Assembly (NCBI RefSeq): GCF_902726565.1
Contig: NZ_CACVAF010000006.1
Coordinates: 124,001 to 188,000 of the forward strand
DNA length: 64,000 nt
Origin: Yersinia vastinensis
GTDB taxonomy: Bacteria; Pseudomonadota; Gammaproteobacteria; Enterobacterales; Enterobacteriaceae
Reading direction: 5' to 3'
Under the pieces are notes generated by a model. That model ran no database searches and was not told the DNA's origin. It saw only the letters and a list, made by a program, of their open reading frames with translations. The position numbers and the translations under genes were made by a program. Below, one piece after another: positions 10,675 to 21,838 of this stretch. Every line of letters begins with the position of its first letter. The stretch's first letter is position 1.

Positions 10675-13029
10675 ATGAACCCTGAGCGTTCCGAACGCAT
10701 AGAAATCCCTGTATTGCCTCTGCGCGATGTGGTGGTTTATCCGCATATGGTGATTCCACTGTTTGTCGGCCGGGAAAAGTCGATTCGGTGCCTGGAAGCG
10801 GCAATGGACCATGATAAAAAAATCATGCTGGTTGCGCAGAAAGAAGCCTCAACTGATGAGCCTGGTATCAACGATCTGTTTTCAGTCGGCACTGTAGCCT
10901 CAATTCTGCAAATGCTTAAATTGCCTGATGGCACAGTCAAAGTGCTGGTTGAAGGGCTACAGCGTGCGCGTATTACCACGCTTTCCGACAGCGGTGAGCA
11001 CTTTGCTGCTCAAGCAGAATATTTAGAATCACCGGTGATGGACGATCGCGAGCAAGAAGTGCTGGTTCGCACGGCGATTAATCAGTTTGAAGGTTACATC
11101 AAACTGAACAAAAAAATCCCACCAGAGGTACTGGCTTCATTGCACAGTATTGATGATGCAGCACGTCTTGCTGACACTATCGCGGCACATATGCCGTTGA
11201 AATTAAATGATAAGCAAGCTGTTCTGGAAATGTTCGATGTGACCGAGCGTCTGGAATATCTGATGGCGATGATGGAGTCTGAAATTGACCTGTTGCAGGT
11301 TGAAAAACGGATTCGTAATCGCGTCAAAAAACAGATGGAAAAGAGCCAGCGTGAGTACTATCTGAATGAGCAAATGAAAGCTATTCAGAAAGAACTGGGC
11401 GAGATGGATGACGCACCAGACGAACATGAAGCATTAAAACGCAAAATCGAAGCGGCCAAAATGCCGAAAGATGCGCGTGAAAAAACAGAAGCTGAACTGC
11501 AAAAACTGAAAATGATGTCGCCGATGTCGGCGGAGGCCACCGTTGTTCGTGGTTACATTGATTGGATGTTGCAGGTTCCGTGGAACAGCCGCAGTAAAGT
11601 GAAAAAAGATCTGGTCAAAGCGCAGGAAGTTCTGGATACCGACCACTACGGCTTAGAACGTGTTAAAGATCGTATTTTGGAATACCTCGCAGTACAAAGC
11701 CGGGTTAGCAAAATTAAAGGGCCAATTTTGTGTCTGGTAGGGCCTCCTGGGGTAGGTAAAACCTCCTTGGGGCAGTCTATTGCCAAAGCAACCGGGCGCC
11801 AATATGTGCGCATGGCATTGGGTGGCGTGCGGGATGAAGCGGAAATTCGCGGTCACCGCCGTACCTATATTGGTTCTATGCCAGGTAAATTGATCCAGAA
11901 AATGGCAAAAGTTGGAGTGAAAAACCCACTTTTCCTGTTAGATGAGATCGACAAAATGGCATCTGATATGCGTGGTGATCCTGCCTCTGCATTGCTTGAA
12001 GTATTAGATCCAGAACAAAACGTCGCATTTAACGATCACTATCTGGAAGTGGATTATGATCTGTCAGATGTCATGTTTGTAGCAACGTCTAACTCCATGA
12101 ATATTCCGGCCCCACTGCTGGATCGTATGGAAGTTATCCGTCTGTCTGGCTATACCGAAGATGAGAAACTCAATATTGCCAAGCAGCATCTGCTGCCAAA
12201 ACAATTTGAGCGCAACGCCATCAAAAAAGGCGAGCTGACCATCGACGATAGCGCCATTATGAGCATTATCCGTTATTACACCCGTGAAGCAGGGGTACGT
12301 AGTTTGGAACGTGAAATCTCCAAACTGTGTCGGAAAGCGGTAAAAAATCTGCTGATGGATAAAACGGTTAAGCACATTGAAATCACAGGCGACAATCTGA
12401 AAGATTTCTTAGGTGTACAGAAAGTCGATTATGGCCGTGCTGATACTGAAAACCGTGTTGGTCAAGTCACTGGCTTGGCATGGACCGAAGTCGGCGGCGA
12501 TTTGCTGACTATCGAAACGGCCTGTGTTCCGGGTAAAGGTAAACTGACTTACACCGGTTCGCTGGGCGAAGTCATGCAAGAGTCAATTCAGGCCGCATTG
12601 ACGGTGGTGCGCGCACGTGCAGATAAATTGGGCATTAACCCTGATTTTTATGAAAAACGTGATATTCACGTGCATGTGCCTGAAGGTGCGACACCGAAAG
12701 ATGGTCCAAGCGCAGGTATTGCAATGTGTACCGCATTGGTTTCTTGCTTGACCGGTAACCCAGTTCGGGCCGATGTGGCGATGACCGGCGAAATCACTTT
12801 ACGTGGTTTAGTATTACCTATCGGTGGTTTAAAAGAGAAATTACTGGCCGCTCACCGTGGTGGGATCAAAGTGGTGCTGATTCCAGATGATAATAAACGT
12901 GATTTAGAAGAGATTCCGGATAACGTTATTGCTGATCTGGAGATTCACCCGGTTAAACGGATTGATGATGTTTTAGCCATTGCTTTGCAAAATCCAGCCT
13001 TCGGGGCACAGCCGGTAGCGTCAAAATAG
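10675..13029 (+). CDS. lon: ATP-dependent protease Lon (La)
   Basis: Soluble AAA+ serine protease that degrades misfolded and regulatory proteins; 784 residues, identical in length to E. coli. Order: N-terminal substrate domain (1 to about 300, with coiled coil), AAA+ module with Walker [10 protein letters not shown] and Walker B FLLDEIDK, and C-terminal protease with the catalytic Ser in PKDGPSAG (about 679) and Lys in [10 protein letters not shown] (about 722). The start at [12 protein letters not shown] has AAGAGAGAG just upstream; the frame runs 18 codons further without support. Lon has been reported, with ClpXP, to degrade YmoA (Hha), which is encoded later in this window. Confidence 0.98.
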   Translation: MNPERSERIEIPVLPLRDVVVYPHMVIPLFVGREKSIRCLEAAMDHDKKIMLVAQKEASTDEPGINDLFSVGTVASILQMLKLPDGTVKVLVEGLQRARITTLSDSGEHFAAQAEYLESPVMDDREQEVLVRTAINQFEGYIKLNKKIPPEVLASLHSIDDAARLADTIAAHMPLKLNDKQAVLEMFDVTERLEYLMAMMESEIDLLQVEKRIRNRVKKQMEKSQREYYLNEQMKAIQKELGEMDDAPDEHEALKRKIEAAKMPKDAREKTEAELQKLKMMSPMSAEATVVRGYIDWMLQVPWNSRSKVKKDLVKAQEVLDTDHYGLERVKDRILEYLAVQSRVSKIKGPILCLVGPPGVGKTSLGQSIAKATGRQYVRMALGGVRDEAEIRGHRRTYIGSMPGKLIQKMAKVGVKNPLFLLDEIDKMASDMRGDPASALLEVLDPEQNVAFNDHYLEVDYDLSDVMFVATSNSMNIPAPLLDRMEVIRLSGYTEDEKLNIAKQHLLPKQFERNAIKKGELTIDDSAIMSIIRYYTREAGVRSLEREISKLCRKAVKNLLMDKTVKHIEITGDNLKDFLGVQKVDYGRADTENRVGQVTGLAWTEVGGDLLTIETACVPGKGKLTYTGSLGEVMQESIQAALTVVRARADKLGINPDFYEKRDIHVHVPEGATPKDGPSAGIAMCTALVSCLTGNPVRADVAMTGEITLRGLVLPIGGLKEKLLAAHRGGIKVVLIPDDNKRDLEEIPDNVIADLEIHPVKRIDDVLAIALQNPAFGAQPVASK

Positions 13030-13062
13030 TGACGGATCGCAAAAAGTATTGATAAAACTGAT

Positions 13063-13098
13063 GCTGGTGAGTGAAATGCTACTTGCCAGCTATTTTTT
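13063..13098 (+). terminator. rho-independent terminator after lon
   Basis: Interrupted stem GCTGG..AGT / ACT..CCAGC followed by TATTTTTT, 33 nt after the lon stop. Confidence 0.75.
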
Positions 13099-13246
13099 GT
13101 GCGGCTAAGTTAGTTCGGCTGTCTGGCAAAAGTTTAAGCCTTTGGGCTGCTTGCTAAGGTCGGGCAGGATTGATATAACAGCTGCGCTGTCGTGTTGTCC
13201 GTAGGGATTTTCGGCGCGACGATAGAATTCTAAAGGGGATGAAAGA

Positions 13247-13519
13247 GTGAATAAGTCACAACTGATCGACAAAATTGCCGCAGGTGCTGATATTTCTAAA
13301 GCGGCCGCTGGGCGCGCATTGGATGCAATTATTTCTTCTGTTACTGATACCTTGAAAGATGGGGATGAAGTAGCTCTGGTTGGTTTTGGTTCTTTTACAG
13401 TTCGTGAGCGTGCTGCACGAACTGGCCGTAACCCTCAGACTGGTAAAGAAATCAGTATTCCAGCAGCTAAAGTACCAGGCTTCAAGGCCGGCAAGGGTCT
13501 GAAAGACGCTGTAAACTGA
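13247..13519 (+). CDS. hupB: DNA-binding protein HU-beta
   Basis: Nucleoid-associated HU beta subunit, 90 residues, forming HU heterodimers or homodimers that bend DNA. It has the family signature [21 protein letters not shown] near residues 46-66 and the DNA-intercalating Pro63. It starts with GTG, with AAAGGGG about 10 nt upstream. It follows lon, as in E. coli, and ends in a very strong hairpin. Confidence 0.98.
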   Translation: MNKSQLIDKIAAGADISKAAAGRALDAIISSVTDTLKDGDEVALVGFGSFTVRERAARTGRNPQTGKEISIPAAKVPGFKAGKGLKDAVN

Positions 13520-13595
13520 TTGCCGCGTCAATTCTCACCTGCGTTTGTGTTAAACAATAACCTGACGCAGTTGAGCTGGTAAGGTAAGATACAAG

Positions 13596-13625
13596 GCGCA
13601 TCGTTAATGATGCGCTTTTTTTTCG
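13596..13625 (+). terminator. rho-independent terminator after hupB
   Basis: Stem GCGCATC / GATGCGC with a 6-nt loop followed by a run of nine T. The rest of the 321-bp hupB-ppiD gap shows no gene. Confidence 0.9.
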
Positions 13626-13840
13626 TTTAGGCAGTTGAACTGACTTAGCGCTGAACTTACGTAACATTCTGGTTTGTCGAAAAAATGTCGGTAGCCTTTT
13701 GAGTAAAAAATGCAGTAGTAAGAAAGTACAATAAGCAGTTTTAACGCGCAGCAGCACGAAGGGCTGTCGCAAGGAATGCTGGGTTTATTTAGACCTGCGC
13801 AACAGTTTTAATCCATATTACAGCGGAGTATTGTCACATT

Positions 13841-15727
13841 ATGATGGACAATTTACGCGCGGCTGCTAATAACGTCGTGCTCAAAATCATTCTGGCCTTG
13901 ATCATGTTGTCCTTTATCCTGACTGGGGTTGGCAGCTATCTGATTGGTGGTTCCAACGACTTCGCCGCCAAGGTTAATGGCCAAGAGATTAGTCGTGCTC
14001 AGTTAGAACAGGCTGTACAGAGTGAACGTGGCCGCTTGCAACAGCAATTAGGTGAACAGTTCTCCGCACTGGCTGCGAACGAAGGCTACATGCTGCAACT
14101 GCGCCAGCAAGTTCTTGGGCAGTTGGTCAACAATATGTTACTTGACCAATATGCTAAAAAACTGGGCCTGACAGCGAGCGACGAACAAGTTAAAGATGCC
14201 ATTCGCCAGGCACCTTATTTCCAAACTGATGGTAAGTTCGATAACAGCAAATATCTTGAGCTGGTTAATCGCATGGGTTACACCCCAGATCAATTTGCTC
14301 AATTACAACGTCAGCAGCTCATTAATCAACAATTGCTGCAAGCCTTTGGCGATACTGGTTTTGTTCTTCCTGTCGAAGCACAAGCCATGTCAGAGCTGAT
14401 TTTGCAGCAACGTGAAGTCCGCTTGGCAACCATCGACCTTAAAGCTCTACAAGCACAGCAAAAAGTGACCGATGAAGAGCTGCAAGCCTACTATGATCAG
14501 AACAAAAATAGCTTCATCGCGCCGGAACAGATGAAAGTCAGTTTCATTGTGATGGATGCTGCAGCGATGCAGGACAAGATTACGGTTACCGAAGAAGACA
14601 TTTCTGCTTATTACGACCAACACAAAAGCAGCTACACCCAACCAGAACAGCGTAATTACAGTGTTATTCAGTTTAAAACCGAAGCAGAAGCCAAAGCTGC
14701 ACTGGATGAACTGAAAAAAGGTGCTGATTTTGCCGCGATGGCAAAAGAGAAATCTACCGATATCATCTCTCGTAAGAATGGCGGCGAATTGGGTTGGTTG
14801 GAGCCAGAAACTACTGCGGATGAACTGAAACAAGCTAATCTGACTGAAAAAGGTCAGTTATCTGATGTAGTTAAATCTTCTGTAGGCTACTTGATTGTCC
14901 GTTTGAATGACATCAAGCCAGAGCAAGTTAAACCATTATCTGAAGTGCATGATGCGCTGGCTAAACAGGTTAAGCAGGAAAAAGCGGTTGATGCTTATTA
15001 CGCGTTACAGCAAAAAGTGAGCGAAGCGGCAACCAGTGATAACGAGTCTTTGGCCTCCGCCGAAGAAGCAGCAGGGGCTAAAGCCAAACAAACAGATTGG
15101 TTTACCCGTGATACGGTACCCGCTGAAGTTAATTTCAAACCTGTTGTTCAAGCCATCTTTGATGGCGGTTTAGTGGGTGAGAATGGCGCACCGGGTAGCA
15201 ACTCAGATGTCATCACTGTTGATGGTGATCGTGCGTTTGTTATTCGTATTGATGGGCATAAACCAGAAGGTATTGAGCCATTCGCTCAAGTTCGTGATCA
15301 AGTTGCTGAATTGGTGAAACGCCAGAAAGCAGAACAACTGGCACGAGTTGATGGTGAGAAGATCCTAACGGCGCTGAAACAAGGTAAAGGCGAAGAAGCC
15401 ATGAAAGCCGCGGGTATCAGCTTCGGTGAGAAGAAAACCTTGTCGCGGGCACCAGATGATGATCAACTGGTGCAGACCATCTTTGCATTGCCTCATCCGC
15501 AAAAAGACCAACCGGTTTATGGTTTGTCTCAGGACCGTCAGGACAACATTGTATTGATTGAACTGTTATCAGTGACGCCGGGTAAATTGCCGGAAGGTGA
15601 AATGAAAACCTTTATTGCTAAAATGCAAGAGGGTTCCAGCGGTGTCACTTTTGATGCGTTGATGGCTAACCTGCACAAACAGGCGACTATCAAGATGGGG
15701 CCTGCGGAGCAGCAGCAACCGCAATAA
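13841..15727 (+). CDS. ppiD: periplasmic folding chaperone PpiD
   Basis: Inner-membrane-anchored periplasmic chaperone near the Sec translocon, 628 residues (E. coli 623). A single N-terminal membrane helix spans about residues 16-36. A SurA-like N-domain follows, then a parvulin domain around 265-360 (YSVIQFKTEAEAKAAL, KNGGELGWLE) and a second partly degenerate region. It starts MMDNLRAAANN at 13841 or 13844; GCGGAG upstream fits either. Located after hupB, as in E. coli. Confidence 0.97.
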   Translation: MMDNLRAAANNVVLKIILALIMLSFILTGVGSYLIGGSNDFAAKVNGQEISRAQLEQAVQSERGRLQQQLGEQFSALAANEGYMLQLRQQVLGQLVNNMLLDQYAKKLGLTASDEQVKDAIRQAPYFQTDGKFDNSKYLELVNRMGYTPDQFAQLQRQQLINQQLLQAFGDTGFVLPVEAQAMSELILQQREVRLATIDLKALQAQQKVTDEELQAYYDQNKNSFIAPEQMKVSFIVMDAAAMQDKITVTEEDISAYYDQHKSSYTQPEQRNYSVIQFKTEAEAKAALDELKKGADFAAMAKEKSTDIISRKNGGELGWLEPETTADELKQANLTEKGQLSDVVKSSVGYLIVRLNDIKPEQVKPLSEVHDALAKQVKQEKAVDAYYALQQKVSEAATSDNESLASAEEAAGAKAKQTDWFTRDTVPAEVNFKPVVQAIFDGGLVGENGAPGSNSDVITVDGDRAFVIRIDGHKPEGIEPFAQVRDQVAELVKRQKAEQLARVDGEKILTALKQGKGEEAMKAAGISFGEKKTLSRAPDDDQLVQTIFALPHPQKDQPVYGLSQDRQDNIVLIELLSVTPGKLPEGEMKTFIAKMQEGSSGVTFDALMANLHKQATIKMGPAEQQQPQ

Positions 15728-15760
15728 GTCTCGCATTCATTTGCAAATCGATGTAACAAC

Positions 15761-15786
15761 GAAAGGTCGCTTTGGCGGCCTTTCGC
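15761..15786 (+). terminator. probable terminator after ppiD
   Basis: Stem GAAAGGTCGC / GCGGCCTTTC (one G-U pair) with a TTTG loop, 34 nt after the ppiD stop; the T tract is short. Confidence 0.65.
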
Positions 15787-15865
15787 ATATCTGAAATCTG
15801 TCATTTGCGGTGAGTCGGGAGGTACGGCAAGGTAGTCATGCTGTCAAATACAAGGAGGACACAGC

Positions 15866-16297
15866 ATGAAATCCCTAGGAAAATTATTTGTAGTTACGTT
15901 GCTATTAACCGGTTTAAATATCCACTCTCCAGCCCACGCAGTAGCTGCAAGTTCCGCCAGTAGCTCCCCGCAAGAAAAAGTGCTTCATTCGTCAGGTAAG
16001 GTGGCCGTATCCAGTAACGCATCAAAAGTGGTACAGGACAAAATGACGGTAACCGCTACAGCGGACAAGCACTCAGCAAATAAAGCATCAGATAGTCTAC
16101 AAAGCCAAATTGATATTAATCGTGCTGATGCAGAACAGTTAGCGCAGTACCTCAATGGTGTTGGTAGGAAAAAAGCCGAGGCAATTGTTAGCTATCGCGA
16201 GCAATTCGGCCCTTTTACAGAGGCTGAACAACTGCTTGAAGTCCCGGGGATTGGTCCCTCTTTTCTAGAGAAAAATAGCACCAGAATTAAGATATAA
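15866..16297 (+). CDS. ybaV: ComEA-like helix-hairpin-helix protein YbaV
   Basis: Exported 143-residue protein. A signal peptide covers residues 1-25 (ends AHA); a Ser/Ala/Lys-rich linker runs to about 80. A C-terminal ComEA-type double helix-hairpin-helix domain follows, with INRADAEQL, LNGVGRKKAEAIVSYR and EVPGIGPSFLEKN. HhH domains bind DNA non-specifically; in ComEA proteins they capture DNA during uptake, but a role here is unproven. The linker is longer than in E. coli YbaV (about 123 residues). AAGGAGGAC lies before the start. Confidence 0.9.
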   Translation: MKSLGKLFVVTLLLTGLNIHSPAHAVAASSASSSPQEKVLHSSGKVAVSSNASKVVQDKMTVTATADKHSANKASDSLQSQIDINRADAEQLAQYLNGVGRKKAEAIVSYREQFGPFTEAEQLLEVPGIGPSFLEKNSTRIKI

Positions 16298-16532
16298 ATA
16301 GGGCAGTCAGGCAGATTCGAGAGAGTGTTTGCCTGACTATTTTCATAACGAATAATTCCCAGTATTTCATAATGTAAGTCGCAAAGGTGGGGTAAAACTG
16401 TGATGCTGATCCAGATTATATAGTCAGCGTGCTATGAAGTGTTTTTCCTCTGCTAATCTTTCTTTTTGAGGTCATACCAGTTGTGCCCGTCACTCTATAA
16501 TTACAATTAACTGTCTGGAGAAGCTCGTCGTC

Positions 16533-16940
16533 ATGCATACTCATATTAAAGTTAGGGGTTTCCATATTGATGTTTTTCAACATGTTAATAATGCCCGCTA
16601 CTTAGAGTTTCTCGAAGAGGCGCGTTGGGAGTGGCTTGAGGGAGAGCCAGCAGCACAGTGGATGGCGGAACACCAAATCGCTTTTATCGTAGTTAATATC
16701 AATATTAACTACCGACGGCCTGCAGTATTGGGTGATCTGTTGCGCATTGATAGTCAGCTATTGAGGCTGAATGGTAAAAGCGGCGTAATGAAGCAAACTG
16801 TCACACTGGAACCAGAGTCTATTGCTGTCGCTGATGCGGAATTGACTTTTGTTTGTATTGATTTACGTAGCCAAAAGGCATTGCCCATTGAAGGGGCGCT
16901 GCGCGAAAAACTTGAGGAGTTTGTGAATCGGGAGCGCTAA
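16533..16940 (+). CDS. fadM: long-chain acyl-CoA thioesterase FadM
   Basis: Hot-dog-fold thioesterase (4HBT family), 135 residues (E. coli YbaW/FadM 132). The N-terminal active-site region is IDVFQHVNNARYLEFLEEAR with the catalytic Asp13. In E. coli it hydrolyses long-chain acyl-CoAs, particularly those arising in beta-oxidation of unsaturated acids, and is repressed by FadR. CTGGAGAAG lies about 12 nt before the ATG. It sits between ybaV and queC, as in E. coli. Confidence 0.93.
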   Translation: MHTHIKVRGFHIDVFQHVNNARYLEFLEEARWEWLEGEPAAQWMAEHQIAFIVVNININYRRPAVLGDLLRIDSQLLRLNGKSGVMKQTVTLEPESIAVADAELTFVCIDLRSQKALPIEGALREKLEEFVNRER

Positions 16941-17031
16941 AAGAAACGGCTTTGCTATTTATAATCATAACGAATTATTGCTTATTAATAGCTACCTCGG
17001 CCGGATAGCACGAGGTAGCGACAATAAAGAG

Positions 17032-17730
17032 TTAAATCAATCCGGTTTTTTGCTTTAGGCTCAGCAGAACATTAGATTTATTCGCCAGATAAAACTCTAA
17101 CCCTTTAGCACGCAAATGACATGCGGCACATTGGCCGCAGCCATAACCCTGAATTCCATTGTAACAGGTGAGGGTGTTATGGCGGACTCGTTCGAGTTGC
17201 TGATAATAATCGGCTAGGGCCCAGGTTTCGGCCTTATCTAGCCACATCAAAGGCGTGATGAACGCGATATCTCGGCCAATACCTAAATCTATGGCATGGT
17301 TGAGTGCTTTAACGAACTCATCCCGGCAATCTGGATAGCCGGAGAAATCAGTTTCGCAGACCCCAGTGATGACGGCTTCAGCTTGTACCTGATATGCATA
17401 AATAGCCGCTAAGGTAAGAAATAAAATATTACGGCCAGGGACAAAAGTACTGGGAACAGCATCTTTTTCGTCCTCACTGTAGAGAGGGACGGGGATACTG
17501 TCGCGGGTCAGGCTACTAACCGCTAACTCATTGAGCATACCGACATCCAGGACTTTGTGAGCCGCAGCACCAAGTTCAGTTGCCAATTTTTGGGCAACCT
17601 CTATTTCTGCACGGTGGCGCTGCCCGTAATCGAATGTAATACAGTGGACTTCATCATATTGCTGTAATGCTTGGATTAAACAGGTGGTGGAGTCTTGCCC
17701 ACCACTAAAAACAACGACGGCGCGTGTCAT
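17032..17730 (-). CDS. queC: 7-cyano-7-deazaguanine synthase QueC
   Basis: Converts carboxydeazaguanine to preQ0 with ATP and ammonia in queuosine biosynthesis; 232 residues. The PP-loop SGGQDSTT lies at about residue 10 and the zinc-binding cysteines cluster near the C-terminus ([18 protein letters not shown]). The start at 17730 ([11 protein letters not shown]) has GAGGTAA 4-10 nt upstream and matches the family; an in-frame start 13 codons upstream lacks support. Divergent from fadM. Confidence 0.97.
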   Translation of the reverse strand: MTRAVVVFSGGQDSTTCLIQALQQYDEVHCITFDYGQRHRAEIEVAQKLATELGAAAHKVLDVGMLNELAVSSLTRDSIPVPLYSEDEKDAVPSTFVPGRNILFLTLAAIYAYQVQAEAVITGVCETDFSGYPDCRDEFVKALNHAIDLGIGRDIAFITPLMWLDKAETWALADYYQQLERVRHNTLTCYNGIQGYGCGQCAACHLRAKGLEFYLANKSNVLLSLKQKTGLI

Positions 17731-17845
17731 GCTATTACCTCGTGCGGCTGTGGGATTTAAGGACGTCATCCCCTACAGCAAAATTAAGAACTGACAGTAT
17801 GGTACTCAGTTAGCACGAGAAAAGGTAGCAAGGTGCGTTTGGCCA

Positions 17846-19549
17846 TCAGACTGTAGTTGGGGGGAGCCACGCCTGACTAAAGTCGAACCAGCCGTAAGCA
17901 GTTAACGTAACACCATTAATTCGTGGTGGGGCATTGACCTGATATTGATAGTTAAACAGTGGCAGAATCAGCCCTGACAGCATTAACTCATTGTAATGTG
18001 CGCGCAATTGGCGAAAGCGCTCTGGAGAGGGTTCGATTTGCTGAATACGGGTCAGCGTTTTTTGCTGCTGTTCCCACTGTTCGGGTGAGAGAATGCCACG
18101 CCACAGCGGGTCAAGCCGGAGCCAACTTTCCATCGTCGCTTCAGGTGATTCACCAACTAAATGGTCTGCAAGCAATAAGTCAGCTTCTTCAATTTGGCGA
18201 ATACTTTTCCACTGCTTATCATTGTTGGCGCGAATATCTAATGTGCAGCCGTGAACAGCCAGAACTGTTTTGAGTTGCATGGCGACCGTCTCAAGCTCCA
18301 TTGGCGGCTGATAAACCAATACCAAATGGTCTGGCAGTGGTGGGTCTTCATTGGTGCTAAATTGTGGAATAGGCCAGCCCGGCAGCATCTCATGGCTGGG
18401 GGTGATAATACCGCGCTTGATGGAAAGCTCCTCCAATATTCCAGAGGTTTGCACGATCATCAGTAACTTAGCGGTTTGCTGCGAAGTCATATGATGTCGG
18501 TGCTGATTAATTGCCAGATAGCAAAAGCCAAGGCTCATACTGCGCTGGACAGGGCGAACCAGAGGGAAATCCTCTTCTTGACCGATGGTGATGCGCACCG
18601 GATGCTGACAACTGCCATCGGTTGAGGGGATCGCCAGACTTGGCGTTATCCAGTATTCGATGATTTCCAGATAAGGGTGCTGCAAATGGTAAAATTCATG
18701 CTGTTCTAATCGCACCAGATGCGGTTCAAACGTGGCTAGCTTAAAAGGGCCAGCCCCTAGCAGCGGATGCTCTGGATGAAATAACCGGCAGGGTAAATCA
18801 GCTAATCGGTGAGCCAGCCAGTAATCAGGCCGAGAAAGCGTAAATTGCAGACACAGAGCATGGGGCAGGGTAATAGTTAAAATATTGGCGAAACTAGGCT
18901 GACTGCGCGTATTTTCCTGCAGCAGTGTCAGTGTTTGTAATAATTGTTCGCCACGGATGTGTTCACCGTTATGCCAGCGCAATTGGCTACGTAAAAAGAA
19001 TTGCCAGATTAAACCATCTTCACTGACGTGCCAGTGATGGGCCAGATCGGGTTGGGGCTGTGGGTCACCGGTATTAAACCGAGTCAGGCCCGCATGTAAC
19101 GTATAAATTAAGTGTTGTTCAGCCCGGCCTGTGGCGGTAAGAGGGTTTAATGGTTCAAGTTTGCGGTAGTAAGGGATTCGCAATATTGGGCTATCGGCTT
19201 GCCACTGCCCACCCATATGCGGGTTCAACAACGCTTGGAGGCGTTCAGGTTCCAACTGAGCTAATTCAAATGCGGCTTGATGATCACCTTGCTCAAGAAA
19301 GATTTGCAGATAACTTGCCCTGAGTATTTCCGGGCTTTTCAGGCATTGCAACTGCGCGCGTTTTCCTCGGCCAACCTGAGAGTGCCAACTGAGCCAGTCG
19401 TTCGCTTGTAGTTGCTGAATCAGGGTGCGAGCATGACGTTCACTGCAAAATAGTAGACCCGCAATTTCACCTACCGTGGTAGATACCTGCTGGTCTGCAA
19501 ACTTCTTGTATAGACGCTGATATTGGGCAAGTCGGTGAATAATGCGCAT
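17846..19549 (-). CDS. ybaE: SgrR-family regulator / solute-binding protein YbaE
   Basis: 567-residue protein with an N-terminal SgrR-type winged helix (about residues 1-110, RLAQYQRLYKKF, CSERHARTLIQQL) fused to a family 5 extracellular solute-binding-like domain (about 160-560). It has no signal peptide, so the binding domain is cytosolic, as in SgrR. Length and place between queC and cof match E. coli YbaE (566), whose ligand and targets are unknown. It lies 115 nt before queC on the same strand. Confidence 0.9.
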   Translation of the reverse strand: MRIIHRLAQYQRLYKKFADQQVSTTVGEIAGLLFCSERHARTLIQQLQANDWLSWHSQVGRGKRAQLQCLKSPEILRASYLQIFLEQGDHQAAFELAQLEPERLQALLNPHMGGQWQADSPILRIPYYRKLEPLNPLTATGRAEQHLIYTLHAGLTRFNTGDPQPQPDLAHHWHVSEDGLIWQFFLRSQLRWHNGEHIRGEQLLQTLTLLQENTRSQPSFANILTITLPHALCLQFTLSRPDYWLAHRLADLPCRLFHPEHPLLGAGPFKLATFEPHLVRLEQHEFYHLQHPYLEIIEYWITPSLAIPSTDGSCQHPVRITIGQEEDFPLVRPVQRSMSLGFCYLAINQHRHHMTSQQTAKLLMIVQTSGILEELSIKRGIITPSHEMLPGWPIPQFSTNEDPPLPDHLVLVYQPPMELETVAMQLKTVLAVHGCTLDIRANNDKQWKSIRQIEEADLLLADHLVGESPEATMESWLRLDPLWRGILSPEQWEQQQKTLTRIQQIEPSPERFRQLRAHYNELMLSGLILPLFNYQYQVNAPPRINGVTLTAYGWFDFSQAWLPPTTV

Positions 19550-19742
19550 AATTAATAACCTATTCCATTAGGGCTATCTTATCTGCCAATTCGAATCTCA
19601 CCAGCACTCGCATAAAAATAGACCACTGATTGAATCGATGCTAAATACAGAACAGTTTAAATTAATTGTTCACTATTAGTTCCGTAAATATTACGCCATA
19701 ATTTTATACATATCACCAGTTTCACTCTTTATGAGGTTTTGA

Positions 19743-20564
19743 ATGTACCGTTTAGCCGCTTTTGATATGGATGGAACTTTACTGATGCGCGACCATAATA
19801 TTGGTGGCGCGACATTGAACGCGTTACATCAATTGGTGGAAAATGGCATCATCCTGACCTTTGCGACTGGTCGACATTACATTGATATGAAAGGGATCTT
19901 ATCCCACTCAGGTATTAACGGCTATTTGATTACGGGTAATGGTACTCGCGTCTGTGGCATGGATGGGGAGCCGCTTTATGGCATGGATTTGCCTGCAGAA
20001 CTGGTGGAATTTGCTCTACACGCACCATGGCAAACGAATGCCAGTATTCATATCTTCCGTGATGAGGGCTGGTTTACTGACTGCAATGATTCCACCCTGT
20101 TGACGGCACATAAAACCAGTGGTTTCCGGTTCCAACATACTCAATGGGATACATTGCCCCTGACAGGCAATCACAAAATTTGTTTTATCGCGCCTCATGA
20201 AGAGCTGGTTGAGCTGAAAACTCAACTTGAGCAGCAAATGGGGGGGAAAGCTGACTTCTGTTTCTCTGCGCTGGAGTGTCTGGAAGTTTTACCCCTCGGT
20301 TGTAATAAAGGGGCGGCTTTGGAGCGATTAAGTCACCACCTCGATTTAACTCTGGCAGATTGCATGGCATTTGGTGATGCCATGAATGATAAAGAGATGT
20401 TGTCGCGAGTGGGTCGTGGTTTGGTGATGGGAAATGCATTGCCACAATTGAAGCAAGAGTTACCTCAATTACAAGTTATTGGACGCTGCGAGCAACAAGG
20501 CGTGGCGCACTATTTGCAACATTGGCTAAGTTCACCACACCTCACCTATTCCCCCGAATTCTGA
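19743..20564 (+). CDS. cof: HMP-PP phosphatase Cof (HAD family)
   Basis: HAD-superfamily (Cof subfamily, type IIB cap) phosphatase, 273 residues (E. coli 272). Motif I DMDGTLL starts at residue 8, motif II is in FATGRH, motif III Lys in GCNKGAAL, and motif IV is GDAMNDKEM. In E. coli it hydrolyses hydroxymethylpyrimidine diphosphate and other phosphates and influences thiamine-antimetabolite resistance. Divergent from ybaE; ends in tandem hairpins shared with the convergent gene. Confidence 0.93.
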   Translation: MYRLAAFDMDGTLLMRDHNIGGATLNALHQLVENGIILTFATGRHYIDMKGILSHSGINGYLITGNGTRVCGMDGEPLYGMDLPAELVEFALHAPWQTNASIHIFRDEGWFTDCNDSTLLTAHKTSGFRFQHTQWDTLPLTGNHKICFIAPHEELVELKTQLEQQMGGKADFCFSALECLEVLPLGCNKGAALERLSHHLDLTLADCMAFGDAMNDKEMLSRVGRGLVMGNALPQLKQELPQLQVIGRCEQQGVAHYLQHWLSSPHLTYSPEF

Positions 20565-20607
20565 GGTATATCCCAGCGTACTTTACGTTGGGGTAGCTAT
20601 TAGCCAG

Positions 20608-20664
20608 CCGGATAACCATCCGGTTTTTTTCTTCCGAAAGGGGCCAGTGTCAAGGCCCCTTTTA
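20608..20664. terminator. tandem convergent terminators between cof and the cysteine desulfhydrase gene
   Basis: First hairpin CCGGAT / ATCCGG (20608-20623) with a run of seven T serves cof. Second hairpin AAAGGGGCC / GGCCCCTTT (20637-20662) lies just beyond the stop of the minus-strand gene and can serve it. Confidence 0.8.
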
Positions 20665-20672
20665 TCTGTCAG

Positions 20673-21713
20673 CTACAGGTTGTTTAACTCATGGCTGAAG
20701 GGGGTTAAGTCGCCGATATTACTGCTTACCCAGGGTGGGTTGTAGTAGGTATCAAGATAACGTTCACCGCTATCACAGAGCAAAGTCACAATCGCGCCGC
20801 TTTTACCCTCTTCGCGCATTTTCTTGGCCAATTGCAGCGCTCCCCAGACGTTTGTGCCGGTTGACGCTCCCACTTTACGGCCAAGAATACCTTCTAACCA
20901 ATGAATGGTAGCGATACTGGCAGCATCCGGTACGCGTAACATACTGTCGATCACTTCTGGAATAAATGAAGGCTCTGCACGTGGCCGGCCAATACCTTCA
21001 ATACGGCTCCCACAACTGCCAGTGACTGCGCGGTCACGATTGCAGAAGCAGTCATAAAATACTGAATTTTCCGGATCAACCACCACAAGCTGAGTATCAT
21101 GACCTTGATAACGGATATAGCGGCCTAAGGTCGCCGATGTGCCGCCAGTACCTGCACTCATCACAATATAGTCAGGGACTGGGAAAGGTTCGCGGGCCAT
21201 TTGGCGGAAGATACTATCGGCGATGTTATTGTTGCCACGCCAATCGGTCGCCCGCTCGGCGTAGGTGAATTGATCCATATAGTGACCGTTAAGTTCGCGC
21301 GCCAATTGTTCTGATGCGGCATAAATTTGCCCTGCACTTTCAACAAAATGGCAGCGGCCACCATAGAAGGCGATTTGTTCAACTTTACGTCGGGCGGTAC
21401 AACTAGGCATTACTGCAATAAAGGGTAAACCAATCAGACGTGCAAAATAGGCTTCAGATACCGCGGTGCTTCCTGACGATGCCTCTATTATCGTAGTGCC
21501 TTCTTTTATCCAACCATTACACAAACCATAGAGAAACAGTGAGCGGGCTAAACGGTGCTTCAAACTGCCTGTTGGATGTGTACTTTCATCTTTTAAATAG
21601 AGATAAATGCCGGGAAAAGCGGGCAAGTTGAGTCGAATTAGGTGTGTATCAGCGGAGCGTTGAAAATCGGCTTCTATTTCGCTGATAGCGTTTTTTACCC
21701 AAGTATTGGTCAT
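20673..21713 (-). CDS. cdsH: PLP-dependent cysteine desulfhydrase (CdsH-like)
   Basis: 346-residue fold-type II PLP enzyme of the cysteine synthase family. Lys52 in PTGSLKHR is the expected Schiff-base lysine; [10 protein letters not shown] and [12 protein letters not shown] are the substrate- and phosphate-binding loops, and [15 protein letters not shown] lies near the end. It is divergent from a DecR/YbaO-type regulator, the same pairing as cdsH-ybaO in Salmonella, where CdsH degrades cysteine to pyruvate, ammonia and sulfide. Function is inferred from that context and family; a cysteine synthase activity is the alternative. The start codon lacks a strong ribosome site. Confidence 0.8.
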   Translation of the reverse strand: MTNTWVKNAISEIEADFQRSADTHLIRLNLPAFPGIYLYLKDESTHPTGSLKHRLARSLFLYGLCNGWIKEGTTIIEASSGSTAVSEAYFARLIGLPFIAVMPSCTARRKVEQIAFYGGRCHFVESAGQIYAASEQLARELNGHYMDQFTYAERATDWRGNNNIADSIFRQMAREPFPVPDYIVMSAGTGGTSATLGRYIRYQGHDTQLVVVDPENSVFYDCFCNRDRAVTGSCGSRIEGIGRPRAEPSFIPEVIDSMLRVPDAASIATIHWLEGILGRKVGASTGTNVWGALQLAKKMREEGKSGAIVTLLCDSGERYLDTYYNPPWVSSNIGDLTPFSHELNNL

Positions 21714-21838
21714 TTCATGGCCTGCGATGTAGGTAGTAAACTAATGATGACTAGATTAACGGTTATCAAAGAAAAAAACGTTGCCATTTTTCCTGCTTTA
21801 TCGCCAAATGGTAGAAATTTATTCTATGGTTAATCGCT

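Noticed and set aside
13680-13740. Possible CpxR box (GTAAA repeats) upstream of ppiD
   Set aside because: The second repeat is imperfect and the spacing is wrong for GTAAA-N5-GTAAA.
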